Shown here piece after piece: positions 11,822 through 23,007 of a DNA stretch of 64,000 bases (its first letter is position 1; each line of letters opens with the position of its first letter). The stretch lies in contig OY755191.1 of the NCBI GenBank assembly GCA_963576735.1, positions 6,911,608 through 6,975,607 on the forward strand. Reading direction: 5' to 3'. Both the position numbers and the translations under genes were made by a program. The notes beneath the pieces were generated by a model that saw nothing but the letters and a program-made list of their open reading frames with translations, ran no database searches and was not told where the DNA came from. The stretch comes from Bedellia somnulentella (taxonomy: Eukaryota > Arthropoda > Insecta > Lepidoptera > Bedelliidae).

Positions 11822-12600
11822 AACATCTGGCGGTTGTTATTTTATTTATTTATTTTGGACAAACAACAGACACAGACTAAATACATTATTTCTAATTAAA
11901 TTACATGGTGAAATCAGTCTTTATCCAGAACTGTTCATCACAGAATATTTACATTTCACATCTTATAATTATAAACATCTTTTAAAAACTTATATGAAAC
12001 TGCACTTTGTACAAAATATATAATCAGGTTGGAGTCTGTCCCAGAAGTAATAAAACTTTGTAAGTCTGTGATTTTACCACAATAATTTTCTTTCACTTAT
12101 AATCCCCATAAATCCCAAGACGGATTAGCCAGAGCTTAAGATTTATAATTCATAATCAACTTTTGGAAGCTACATGGGGAAAGGATTGTAAGATAAAAAC
12201 CGATTCATCATCAAGCCACCAAGAGGTCTCAAGTCGCCTCTCAAGAATGGGTTAGTACTATCCTAACACTACACAGCTACTACTGTACAAAAAAATATAT
12301 ATAAAAAATAATTTGTTTTGAGAAATAATACGATTGTAAAACTTAACCAAACGATACATTCGGAAAGCACAGTGTGCTGTATGAGTTTACCGATTTTAAC
12401 CGTTCACGTTTGTGCCTTTTAGGTCCACATCCGTCGCAATATTTACATGTTACGGCTTATTGTTTGCACACCTCGTTATGCAGAGAGCAGTGGACGACCG
12501 GCGCAGTGTGGAGCGAAATATGGCTGCGGTTTGGTAATTTTGCTTCAGAAACACTGAAAGCTGACCTGAAAACAATTAACACATAAAATACAACTGGAAA
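11822..12600. repeat. Repeat X, copy 1 (interrupted)
   Basis: Matches 44949-45430 over its whole length, starting at ACATCTGGCGGTTG. Its left part (12040-12280) is a diverged relative of SINE-alpha in reverse orientation (CCCAAGACGG, AGCCAGAGCTTAAG); its right part (12320-12590) is otherwise unknown. A 190-bp element splits this copy at 11837-12026, whereas the second copy is uninterrupted. Confidence 0.65.
11837..12026 (-). mobile_element. 190-bp retroelement 3' end inserted in repeat X
   Basis: Flanked by 5-bp direct repeats GGTTG (11832-11836 and 12027-12031). Copy 2 of X keeps the empty site GGCGGTTGGAGTC, so both edges are exact. On the reverse strand it ends in an A/T-rich tail (AAATAAATAAATAAAATAA) after GTTTGTCC, as expected for the 3' terminus of a LINE or SINE. 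The source element is not identified. Confidence 0.65.
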
Positions 12601-12737
12601 CGACTGAACATGGGCTTGTTCCGGAGTATATATTATTAGGGAATTGTTACATGTGACAAATATGCCTATAATAAAGAGATTGAAAAAAAAACAAGTAACA
12701 CATAATTAATAGTAATACGTCCTGGTAAAAAATACTC

Positions 12738-12900
12738 AAACGTCCACGCCCTATATTCCCGATGGTGTTGGTACGTTTTGCTTGGACAGTGCACTCACGT
12801 GATAAGTGGCAGACCTGTCGCAATTTGGTACAAATACACTGTCACATACTAAGTATACATAGCCATGTGGGTTTCCTCGCGAAGTTTTCCCTCACGAATA
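12738..12900 (-). mobile_element. SINE-beta fragment
   Basis: Reverse-strand copy of the SINE-beta body and 3' part (CACGTGATAAGTGGCAGACC, then ATGTGGGTTTCCTCGCGAAG), diverged. Confidence 0.6.
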
Positions 12901-12964
12901 ACAAAAATAAACAAGAAAAAATACTTAATTATAAAAATTACTTTTTTTTAGAAATTGAGAGTAT

Positions 12965-13170
12965 GGAAGAAAGGAAATTTCTGCAAAAGATATTAAGAAC
13001 CAATGTGGATGGTATTTTAGCATAAGGCCGCAGATGACATATTTAGATCAAATAGAGAGAGTGCTCAAAAAGGCAGGTACTAAATGATTGTTGAATTTAG
13101 CGAAGTTCGAGCGGTGTTCTAAAAGGGTACTAAGTGGAGATCGATAAATTCTACCTACACTACTGGAAAC
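12965..13170 (+). pseudogene. LINE-B C-terminal fragment, degenerate
   Basis: Forward-strand remnant related to the LINE-B ORF end: LRTNVDG aligns with the IYRANVEGN segment, and the DNA AGATCAAATAGAGAGAGTGC corresponds to the HLDQIENVLKKAG codons. Several stops. A related degenerate copy lies at 27131-27260, so this piece belongs to the duplicated R block. Confidence 0.5.
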
Positions 13171-14330
13171 TAATGGTTTGAGTATATATGAATGTAATTT
13201 ATTAACTGAATTGAGTAGTCGTTTCCTATTAGTTCTAACGAAAGTTTTAAAAGTCTGGATTGCAGTTGCGGGTTGCTTTATCGAATAAGACAGAGGCGCA
13301 GTTCCCGCGATCTGATGAAACCCGCGGGCGAAGTTGCGGCAATCAACAGTATTGACACTTGTTAGCGGGAAATTGCTTACCCACATACGTGTACTCTTCT
13401 CATAATACAATCATAAATACGACGTCTTGCCAACTTAAAACTATTCGAATGGTAACTTTTTTAAATGATCAGGAGCTAAGCACGTTTCTCAGAGATAGCA
13501 TTTTAAACATACGACGTAGCCACGAATGTCCCAGTCATACTTACTACGTCACTATGAATGTTAATTTTCTGCAATTTTAATGGAAAAAGCACATTCAGGT
13601 GAAAAATATGTTAGAGTAGAATTTCCTTGCGGTAGAGAGTTTTCTATCAAATCATGTTTAGAGACTAAAACAAACAGAGTGGAACGACAGCTGCATAAGC
13701 TATGTTTGTTTGAGCAGAAAACATTACTCGTAATTGTGCACTCTTTTCAGTTTGATAATGTATGATAAAAGTAAAAACTGCGAAAATTTAGTAATGATGC
13801 CAACTGTTTCGGTTGCTATACACAGCGGTTCGGTCAACACAGCGTTTCCGTTGGCGAGTGGAACACAGTGTTGATACGATAAACAATTTTGTTAGAAAAC
13901 AGCTCATATTTCATATAGACAGCCATTTGGATGATTCACACCCAATTACATTTTACACATTGATATGTTTTATAAAAGTGATATAATAGCAGTCCTATCC
14001 AGGTGGGTAAAAATTTAACTAAGGATATGAGGCGCTTGCTGAATGTTTGGAAGAAGATTAGAGAACAATAATTGTCTTATAATTATTTTTTGTTTTTTAA
14101 CTAATAGACTTGCATATAACCTGCACGCTGTATAAACCTGCAAGAGGTCGCCAAGAATAGGAGGACTGGTGAGCGATGCGGTTGGCAATTTATCATCAAT
14201 GATTGTTATTATGCCAATCTTTTCATATTTCCCCTGTGAAAAGTGACTAAACAGTTATTTGAAGCACTGAATATCCACTTAAAACTATAGCCGTAGATGA
14301 ATGTATATTAAAATAAGTAAAATAGCCTTT
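13171..14330 (+). repeat. Repeat R, copy 1 (partial)
   Basis: Shares long collinear stretches with 20640-21160 and 27260-27590 and with 45600-46330. Includes a GC-rich block (ACCCGCGGGCGAAGTTGCGG, about 13320) and a coding-looking block at 13580-13765. No transposase or reverse transcriptase of its own is visible, so R is a non-autonomous or chimeric repeat, or a segmental duplication. Confidence 0.55.
13580..13765 (+). pseudogene. Decayed C2H2 zinc-finger-like fragment in R
   Basis: Short frame starting MEKAHSGEKYVRVEFPCG, with REFSIKSCLE and RQLHK. The pattern HSGEK-Y..(C).. CGKEFS..S.L resembles a C2H2 finger with its TGEKP-type linker, but several ligands are replaced. Two related copies are at 20767-20985 and about 45600-45740. 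The similarity to zinc fingers is inferred from the motif alone. Confidence 0.35.
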
Positions 14331-14439
14331 ATTTTCCACATTTCAATGATAAATTATAAATTAAAATTGATTAAAAGTTTCTAAGACAATTTTAAGTAAA
14401 CTTAATTAATTAATTTAATTACATTGATTAATAAATTCA
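14331..14439. other. AT-rich spacer
   Basis: No feature seen. Confidence 0.4.
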
Positions 14440-15560
14440 TTAATATTATAAAAAATAGAAAAAAAACATTTAAAAAAACATGCATAATTAAAAGTGTTAA
14501 TGTTATTTTGTGGGTACCCATTTCTGGGTGAAGGCCTTCTCCATCATGAACCACTGATTCCTGTCTTGAGCAGTTCTCATCCAGGTAATGCCATTCAAAG
14601 CCACGATGTCGTCGCGCCACCTGCGCCGGGGTCTTCCTCGGGGGCGTGTAGAGTCGCGCGGGCACCAATGAAGCATTCTTTCGCTCCACCTATTATCTTT
14701 GAGAGGAGCTGCATGTCCTGCCCATCTCCATTTAAGCCTGCAGGCCAGCTCGGCGGCGTCGACGATTTTTGTTGTCTGCCTTATTTCAGTATTCCTTTTC
14801 CTATCTTTCAGTCTTATACCTAACATGCTTCTCTCCATGGCTCGTTGGTTGACTTGTAACTTGGTTATTATTTCTTTCGTTAGAGCCCAGCTTTGGCAAC
14901 CATAGAGAAGGCGCGGCAAAACTATCGTGTCTATAGCCTTTTTCTTAAGGTGGATCGGTAGTGGTGATTTAACATACATACATACATATATACATATACT
15001 CACGGCTATAAATCCCTAGAAGGGGTAGCCAGAGCTGAGAAATTAGAAATTCCTCAGCCACTTTTGGAAGTTGAGTGGGGAAAAGACGGTACAATAAAGG
15101 TTGTTGGTGATGGGTCTCCAACCGCATCGCCCAAAAATCCATTAAAAAGCCCCAAGTCCGTTAGTCGCCTCTTACGTACACCCACCGGAAGAAATGGGGT
15201 AGTGCTATTCTAAGCCGACACTACACAGCTACACAGCTGGTGATTTAAATATCTCTTTTAAAGACCAGTACTCTTGCCAGGCTTTTTTAATACAGCAGTC
15301 TACTTCATTTAGTGTAAGGTCCTTAAAGCATATGTTCTGTCCTAGGTAAGTATAATTTTCCACATATAAAATTTCGGTTGACTGTATCTTAGTAGGCATT
15401 TTGTTTCTATTGGTTATAATGCAGGTTTTTTCTTCATTAATGTACAATCCACATTTACTACTTTCTTCGTTTAGATAGTTTAACATAAATTCCAGTTCAG
15501 TATGATCTTTACTTATCAAAACTATATCGTCTGCGAAACACAAATGATTCAATACATACA
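14440..15560 (-). pseudogene. LINE-A (RTE/BovB-like), 3' half
   Basis: Reverse strand. 15249-15560 encodes LNHLCFADDIVLISKDH and INEEKTCIITNRN (RT palm and downstream). 14503-14970 encodes LPRLLYGCQSWALTKE, KLQVNQRAMERSMLGI, RLKWRWAGHAA and RGRPRRRWRDDI, the C-terminus typical of RTE LINEs. The two are separated by a SINE-alpha insertion (14973-15237). The 5' continuation lies at 18630-19235, beyond a LINE-B insertion. Confidence 0.75.
14973..15237 (-). mobile_element. SINE-alpha inserted in LINE-A
   Basis: 265 bp, flanked by perfect 11-bp target duplications TGGTGATTTAA (14962-14972 and 15238-15248). On the reverse strand it runs from GTGTAGTGTCGGCTTAGAAT through ACTACCCCATTTCTTCC and GATGCGGTTGGAGACC to GGGATTTATAGCCGTGAG and a (TATG)n tail. 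Its tail matches the 3' end of LINE-B (GGCGTGAGAATATGTATG) and its head resembles the 5' end of LINE-B (see 18540-18629). Confidence 0.85.
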
Positions 15561-15585
15561 TACATACATACATATTCTCACGCCG

Positions 15586-17361
15586 TTAGTTCCCATTGGG
15601 GTAGGCAGAGACTATCGATCGCCACTTTGTACGATCCTGGCAAACCTCTCTAGCTTCATTCACATCCATCAATCTTTTCATACATGCTCTTTTATTCTTC
15701 GTACTTCGGACACCTGCCTTTTTGAGCACATTTTCTATTTGATCTAAATGTGTCCTCCGAGGTTGTCCTCTACTAACATTACCTTCCACATTGGCTCTAT
15801 AGATCTTTTTCACCACTTTACTGTCATCCATCCTCTCTATGTGCCCAAACCATCTCAACATTCCTTTTTCTATCTTTCTTACAATATCATGTTTTACACC
15901 ACACCTTTCACGAATCACATCATTCCTCACACGATCACATAACCTTAAATTAAAAACTTTTCTGAGGGGTCTCATTTCTACTGCATTCACTCTGCTTTCA
16001 TGCTTCTTCTGCCACACCCAACATTCACTGCCATACATAAGCGTAGGAACGAGGACAGCATCATGCTCAGCCATTCGGGCCTTTTCGGACACCGATTGAC
16101 TAAACATGAGACTATTCAGTGCTCCATTTACCGCATTACCCTTTCCTCATCATTCACTCTCATTCCTTTTCTTTCAAACGACGCACATGCAATATTCATC
16201 ATCTCTTGCAACTCTTCATCCGACGATGCAAGTAACACTTGATCATCAGCATATAAGAGGCATTTGATGACGAATCCACCCATTCTCAGTCCATAATCAC
16301 TTTCACGCAACTCTATCAGACAGTCATCCATGAACAAGTTGAAGAGCCACGGAGAAGCTACACATCCCTGTCGGACACCCCTAGAGATACCGAACCAGTC
16401 TGGAGCAATACACCTTTCGATTCTTGGCTAAGAACTTTTCAGTGATGCTCCTTAAAGAGAAGATTTGATCCATACATCCCATTCCCTTTCTAAATCCTGC
16501 TTGCACATCCCAAACTTTGTCATCTGTTTCATTCATCACTCTTTCAATCAATACCTTTGCATACAATTTACCGACAACACTGAGTAGGCTGATTCCGCGG
16601 TAGTTTTTAACTTCCTGGTGTGACCCTTTTCCTTTATATAAGGGCACAAATACTGTCCTGCACCAATCTCGAGGTACTTTACCACTCGACCAACACTTTT
16701 GAAAAAGGAAGTACAGCCAGGAAGCCACCAACCCTTTACCAGCCCTCAGCATTTCGATACTTATCCTATCATACCCTGCCGCTTTCCCTAATTTCATACT
16801 TTCCAATGCTTTCATTACTTCTTCCATACTAATCTCACTGTCACTACTGTCACCCAATGCCTCATTCCAGTCAACATTCCTGCCAATTGGCGAAGAAATA
16901 GGTGAATCCTCTTTTTCAAAGAGTTCCTCAAAATAGTTCTTCCATACTCGTCTTATGCTACTTTCATCCATCGCCAATTCACCCTGTTCATCTCTCACAA
17001 CATTCACTCTCGTGTTTTGGGAAACTCCCTTTTCTTTCCGGATATATTTCCAGAACAACTTTTGGTTATTCCGGAAATTATCAGAGAGTTTCCTCTCACA
17101 CCATTCTATCAGATCACGCTGTTTCTTTTCTATTTTCTTCTTAACCTCATTCTTAACTGTCTTATATTCATCTTCACTCTTCTTCACTACATCATCTGTT
17201 ACTCTCGCATCCATTCGATTACTAGCTTTAATCGCTAGTAAATCTAACCAAGCTTTCTTCTTATCTCCAACTGCCTCTTTCACATCTTTATCCCACCAAC
17301 TTGTTGGTGGTCTATTTGTTCTTTTACTCAATCCACATACTTCCGTCGCACATTCATCCAT
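15586..17361 (-). pseudogene. LINE-B reverse transcriptase region
   Basis: 17361-16381 encodes the fingers (LGKAAGYDRISIEML, VFVPLYKGKGS, NYRGISLLSVVGKL, VQAGFRKGMGCMDQIF). An internal deletion at about 16400 removes the first catalytic-Asp motif: the frame jumps from KVYC to DWFGISRGVRQGC in another phase. The YADD box is retained (near 16240-16255), followed by a frameshift and the C-terminus 16107-15586 (YGSECWVWQKKHESRV, GMLRWFGHIERM, RGQPRRTHLDQIE, WRSIVSAYPNGN). Confidence 0.75.
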
Positions 17362-17406
17362 TCACGATTTGAGCACATCTCATACTTCTTCTATTTCCAA
17401 TTCATC

Positions 17407-18364
17407 CTACATCTCCACGCAACTTAGCCTGTCGTCCAATTTCTTCATATATTCATCTCTAATATTTTCATCCTCTTCCAATTTCTCCACTTTTACTCTC
17501 GAAAATTCAGTTGTTGACACTTTGGCCCTGTGACGCCAACGCTTGCACAGTCCCCTCAATCGTGATAACACGAGGAAGTGATCTGTGCCAACGTTAATGC
17601 CCCTGTAGACTCTGGTGTCGACAACCTTTGCTCTTAGCCTTTCATCCACTATCACAAAATCTATCATACTTCTCTCGCTTCCCCTCTGTCTAGAATACAT
17701 ATGGATATCTATGTGTTCAAACAACGTGCTCGTAACACAAAGATTCCTCACCAAACATACATCAATCACTTTCTCCCCATTCTCGTTCACTCTTTTATCA
17801 CCAAACTTTCCTAAAACTCTTTCACAACCGTTGCGTGACATCCCAACCCAACCATTAAAATCTCCTAACATAACAATTCTCTCATTCTGATCACACCCAT
17901 TCGCAACATCGTCTAACAAATTCAAAACTCCTCCCTCTCGGATAGTGAGCATACACGCAAATTATGCGCATCCGGACCAGCCCTACTTTCACCTTTATCC
18001 ATAGGAGCCTTGGACTCACACGTGCATAATCTTTCATGCACTTAGCCATCCTTTCAGATATTAGAAGTCCCACGCCTTGGCAAGCTCTGTCACTCTCGGC
18101 AACTCCCGACCAGATAGCTGTAAATGGGCCAAGTTGTGAAACCTCTTTTTCCTTGCGCTTCGTTTCATTTACACACAGAAAATCTAGGTTTCTTTTTTCC
18201 ATAATCAAACATACTTCATCTAAATTTTCATGCATCCCTCCACACACATTGATCGTACCAAAGCGGGTCTCTTCAGTCCACTTTTCGCCCCGCGAGGAAC
18301 CACGGCGTGATAGGTGGCGAGCCACATCGCCGCCATCGTGTTTTATTTTTGTTTGGAAACACAT
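17407..18364 (-). pseudogene. LINE-B endonuclease region
   Basis: APE-type endonuclease in two frames overlapping at 17891-17952. Motifs: FGTINVCGG, LDFLCVNETK (catalytic Glu), IVMLGDFNGWVG, SMIDFVIVDE, VGTDHFLVLSRL. After VEM a series of three in-frame stops follows before the reverse-transcriptase part, all in one phase. Confidence 0.75.
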
Positions 18365-18629
18365 TTGGACCCCACAAAAAGCAAGGGAAACGAACTGTCC
18401 GCCTAGCCAGAGCCCCGCTTGGCTAGGTAAGGTTATTTAGTACCCGGAGTGCACCAAGCTCCGGGACGGCGGCACGCTAGAGACCAGGCTCACCCCTGAC
18501 CACGCATCCCTCGGCACGGCAGACCTTGGATTGGTGTAAGGGCGAAGATGGAGAAGCCCTGTTCCCTTAGTCGACTCCTACGAAACACCCACGGGACGAG
18601 ATGGGGTAGTACCTTTAAACCGAAGCCGC

Positions 18630-19235
18630 GCCAATCCAACTGTCTAAAACTATGCTCTAATACTGCGCTAAAAAGTTGTGGAGAAATTTGGTCTCCCTGT
18701 TTGACTCCCCTTTTTATGTTGAACGGTTTGCCTTTTTTCTCCATTTTTATCAAAGCCTGGCTTTTGCTGTATATTTCTTTTAGAATATGGATGTATGTGT
18801 TTGGTATTCCTTGTTCTTCTAGTGATAACTAAAGTGCTTCATGGGAAATCGTATCAAAAGCCTTCACATAGTCGACGTAAGCAATATAGAGTCCGATATT
18901 GTATTCTGAACATTTTTCTATAATTTGAGTCAGAGTAAAAATGTGGTCTGTAGTAGAAAAACCTGACCTAAAGCCTGCTTGTTCTCTCGGCTGATGTTCT
19001 TCCAGAAGGTTTGAAATTCTCATAAGCCTTCATTCAGATAAGGCTAGTGAATAAATTATATAGGGTTTGCAGTAGGCTGATAGGGCGGTAGTTATCAATA
19101 TATGCTGGATCCCCCTTCTTGTATATCAACGATATTACATATGTATGCCAATCAGACGGTATTAACTTCATTGTAAGTATTTGGTTAAATAAATATATTA
19201 AAATTGGTGTGATAGGTTCTTCTCGACGTTACTAT
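18630..19235 (-). pseudogene. LINE-A, 5' part of reverse transcriptase
   Basis: Continuation of LINE-A across LINE-B. From right to left on the reverse strand: ISLIYKKGDPAYIDNYRPIS (about 19110-19170), EQAGFRSGFSTTDHIFTL, IAYVDYVKAFDTI (catalytic Asp), and RGVKQGDQISPQLFSAVLE, LDWRGFG. Several stops and frameshifts. Everything upstream of the fingers, including the endonuclease, is missing. Confidence 0.75.
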
Positions 19236-19900
19236 AAAATTTAAGGTCCATATTAATGCACTCTGTAATAGAATTAGAAAACTAATAGTAATATTTAAAA
19301 AGTTGAGACACATATGTGACTACGCTTTAATAAAACAAATCTATCAAGCGCTTGGTCAATCCTTACTGACTTATTGCATAAAATCTTGGGGAGGTGCTGG
19401 CATAACCACTATGTTAAAACTAAAACGAGCTCAAAGAGCGCTACTTAAAGTAGCTACAACGCGCCCTTTCTATTTCCCTACTACCGAACTATATAAACAA
19501 TGCAAAGTGCTAACCGTGCGCCAGCTCTTTATTCTATTCACTGTTCTAAAACAGCATGCTAGCTTACACTTCAACCCTGATACACTAAACAGGAGGTGAA
19601 AGGATATAGTATGTTTGAATACTTAAAGTGCAAAAATTTCCATTACAAATAGATTCTTTATATTTTAAGGACCATACTTATATAATAAAATTAATAGATT
19701 ACTAGTATTATATAACTTAAACAACTTTGAATGCAAGAAAAAACTTCAATCGTGGCTATTAAATCTTACATACACGGAATCAGAGGAATTTCTTAATATA
19801 ATAAGTTAATATAAGATGTTTTTATTTTTTATCATAATAATACAATTAGTTAGATACAATCGATTCTGATAATAATTTATACACTACTTACCAATACCAT
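19236..19900 (+). pseudogene. LINE-D fragment (CR1/L2/jockey-like), copy 1
   Basis: Frame 19303-19599 encodes RHICDYALIKQIYQALGQSL, then SWGGAG, LKRAQRALLKVA, LYKQCKVLTVRQLFIL, the region just after the reverse-transcriptase palm. Upstream bases encode INALCNRIRKLI, which also occurs in copy 2 at 21650. Downstream the frame decays. Confidence 0.6.
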
Positions 19901-20639
19901 TATATGAAAACTGATAGTTTAAGCCTATTTTGTTTATTGTTGCCTGAAATACAGATAAATTACCTAGCTCAGGAACAGGAAAATGTTATATTTTGTACTT
20001 TAAATGACTAACTAGGTTAAGACGAATGCTTTTGAAAACTAAATAATTTTTTATTATTATTATTATTTTATTTTATTCTAAGGCTTTTAAAACATTGTTA
20101 TTTTATTTGGTCTTCTCCGGGGTTCTTCATTGATTTTAATTTTTGGATGCAATAACTAACGTATTTCACTGCTTAAAAACGACAGGACTCTATCATCACA
20201 ATTGTTCTCTTTGTTGGCTAAAGTTTTATTTAGTGTATGTGTATCATTATATAGTTTTTCATAGAATTTTGAGGCAATTATGAGCATTTCATTTCTATTT
20301 GTTGTAAGATTGCTGAATGTATATTACTAACGTATGCATATGTTTTGCTTCACCAACACTAAAAGCTTTTATGACGAATATCTATTAGAACAGTTAATAA
20401 TAATTCTAGTGGTCCGCCCTGGCTTTGCACGAATGATGTAAAAAAATTTACTGCTTACCCCCTACGATGTTTAGCGTGATGATATATATCCTATGTCCTT
20501 TTCCTGATTTTAAGCTACCTCTCCTACAATTTTCAGCCAGATCGGTTGATCTGTTATCGATTTATCTCGAGTTATAAATAGTGTAACTAACACGACTTAC
20601 TTTTATATAAATAGATTTTCAGGCTCCAAAATCCCAGCA
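19901..20639. other. AT-rich stretch with short repeat fragments
   Basis: No gene. 20315-20390 is a short R fragment (ACGTATGCATATGTTTTGCT matches 46260). 20410-20600 has wording typical of insect Helitron-like DNA (GGCTTTGCACGAATGATGT, CAGCCAGATCGGTTGATC), without clear ends. Confidence 0.35.
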
Positions 20640-20766
20640 ACATCTTCTATGTTCTATAACTATTCGTTTGGTGACTTTTTAAAATGATCAGGAGCTAAGC
20701 ACGTTTTCCAGAGATAGCATTTTAAAAATACGAAGTAACCACAAATGTCACAGTCGTACTTAATAC

Positions 20767-20985
20767 GTGACTATGAATGTTAAACCTGCAATTTTAATGG
20801 AAAAAGCACATTCAGGTGAAAAATATTTAACAGTACAATTTCCTTGCGGTAAAGAGTTTTCTATCAAATCATGTTTAGAGACTAGAACGAACAGAGTGGA
20901 ACGACAGCTGCATAAGTGCTATGTTTGTTTGAGCGGAAAATATTACTCGAAAATTGTGTACTCTTTTTGGTTTGATAAAAAGTAA
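20767..20985 (+). pseudogene. Zinc-finger-like fragment in R, copy 2
   Basis: Encodes MEKAHSGEKYLTVQFPCG, KEFSIKSCLETRTNRVERQL, HKCYVCLSGKYYSK. More finger-like than the copy at 13580: CGKEFS followed by HKC..C and KYYSK. Function unlikely. Confidence 0.35.
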
Positions 20986-21169
20986 AAACTGCGAAAATTT
21001 AGAAAGAAGAAATTTTTATGCCAATTATTTCATATTTCCACTGTCAAAATTAACCCAACAATTATTTGAAGCACTGACTATACATTCTAAACCTATAACT
21101 GTAGAGGAATGTATGTTACTTACGTATAAAGATGTTTTGCTTTACCACCCTTAAATCTTTTCTGCTAAG

Positions 21170-22595
21170 ATCCCATTCCCCTTAGAACTATTTAAAGACT
21201 ACCTTAAAGATCGCTTTCAATCTTCGAATCAAAAAAGCACAGAAATGCCTATCGTATATGGAGTGCCACAAGGCAGCATATTAGGTCCTACCCTCTTTCT
21301 TATATTTATAAATGGTCTTAGGTCTCTTAAATTTCCAAATTGCTCAATTATCTCCTACGCAGATGACACAGTTCTATTTTTTTCTGGTAATTCTTGGGAA
21401 GAAGTGACGTCTCTGGCACAGACAGGATTTACCTCTGTTTGTGAATGGCTCGCCTTAAATCGCCTCACAATTAATATTTCCTAATGCATACAATAAAATC
21501 ATGTTATCTTTCGCCAAACAATATTCCCGAAATTTAAGTTCATAATTGCTCAAATCAAGCCAACTCATGTCAATGTCCGAGATTAGAACGTGTGACAGAA
21601 ATTAAATATTTAGGTATCGTAATTGATAGCTCTCTTACCTTTCGTACACATATCAATACACTCAGTAATCGTATCAGAAAGTTAATATTTTCTTTTGAGG
21701 CTCTTATATCGGTAGTAGATGCAAATAATCTATTTTGCACTTTGCCAAAGTATTATCATGTACTGTATCACGTCATAGGGCGGCTCTTGTAAAAGTCATC
21801 TCATACAAACTGAACGAGCTCAGCGGGATGTACTCAAGGTTGCAACTTTTAAGCCATTCCATTTCCCATCCAAAGAACTATACCTTTTTTGCGAAGTACT
21901 TACTGTTCGACAGTTATATCTTAAGAACGTTATTTTCAAACAACATTGTATAACATATTAATCCAGACAGTAACAAACTAAGAAACAAAGATGTTGTTAG
22001 TGGTAAATTCTGTAAGACTTCTTTTGCACAATGTTTCCCTCCATTCCTTGGACCTTACTTATACAACAAATTAAACATTAAACTCGGCATTTACGATTTA
22101 AATAATTTCGGTCTCAAACAAAAACTGAATACGTAATTTCAAACTCTATCATATGACGAAACAGAAAATTTACTATCTATACTTACTTGAACTATAATTA
22201 TTCTGTTTTTCTTAGTATGATTAGTAATGATTATTGCGTATATTTATATATATATATATATAAACCTATTTACACTATATTTTATTACATAAAACACTAT
22301 AAATATTTATTTACTTAACATATTTATTTTACTTCACACCTAGTTTAAGTTTCCTTTTTCTACACCTTTTATTTTGAATATCTTAGTAGTTTTTTAATTT
22401 AATGTAATTCTTTAGTTAATGTTTTTTTACGCACGCAGTGCTTATTTTGTATTCTTAGCGTCACTGATGTTTTTACCGGTACCTATAGCACAGGTTACCC
22501 TTTATTAGGTATCGGTTGTACCATTAATGAAGTACTATTGTGAAATACAGCTCTGTTCAAATTATTACTTTATTGTATAGACAAGATTTTTATTA
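21170..22595 (+). pseudogene. LINE-D (CR1/L2/jockey-like), copy 2
   Basis: Inserted in R. 21180-21484 encodes the palm (YGVPQGSILGPTLFLIFING, IISYADDTVLFF, FTSVCEWLALNRLTIN). 21592-21792 encodes KYLGIVIDSSLTFRTHINTL, SNRIRKLIFSFEALI. Several stops and frameshifts downstream. The 3' end near 22560-22600 is TTATT-rich. Only reverse-transcriptase palm and thumb remain; no endonuclease. Confidence 0.65.
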
Positions 22596-23007
22596 TTATT
22601 ATTACATTAGAACACTTTATAATAATATCTTCCGACTCTAAGATCTCAGCACCATCTTCTATGTTTTCAAAACAATTTTTCGGTAAAAATATAACTCTTG
22701 GGGAAAGAAATTACTTTTTTCTTTGAATTTAATTTCAGCGTTTCATGTGGAGTATTGGAGCGTGACCTCGCGTTCTCCGGAGGATTGTCAAACAATAACA
22801 AAGGGTTTCTCGAATCTCAGTTCTCTGTTACTGTGTGGTATGAGTAGCATACGTTAAGGAAATCTTGATATACCGTTTATTTTTTTTATCATATATCGTC
22901 TGCTTACTGGTAAAATGTAGTAAATACATATTTTGTTAAACGGAGATATAGGGTTTTCAAAGTTTAAGTATTTTTTTTACTAACTTCTAAGTAAGATTTT
23001 GCAGAAA

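Larger units (their letters stand above)
15561..18629 (-). mobile_element. LINE-B (RTE-like), near full length, inactive, inserted in LINE-A
   Basis: Read on the reverse strand: 5' untranslated region 18365-18629, endonuclease then reverse transcriptase, then a very short 3' end (GGCGTGAGAATATGTATG) with (TATG)n tail at 15550-15590. It interrupts LINE-A between the segments encoding LDWRGFG and LNHLCFADD; a few LINE-A codons appear lost at the site. No clear target duplication was found. Many short 5'-truncated copies occur in this window (29172, 31860, 34411, 35740, 38189, 44400, 62645), so LINE-B was an active family. Confidence 0.8.

Noticed and set aside
16955..17533. Forward frame of 192 codons rich in Ser/Leu/Phe
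   Set aside because: It is the complement of the LINE-B reverse transcriptase and endonuclease; low-complexity translation.
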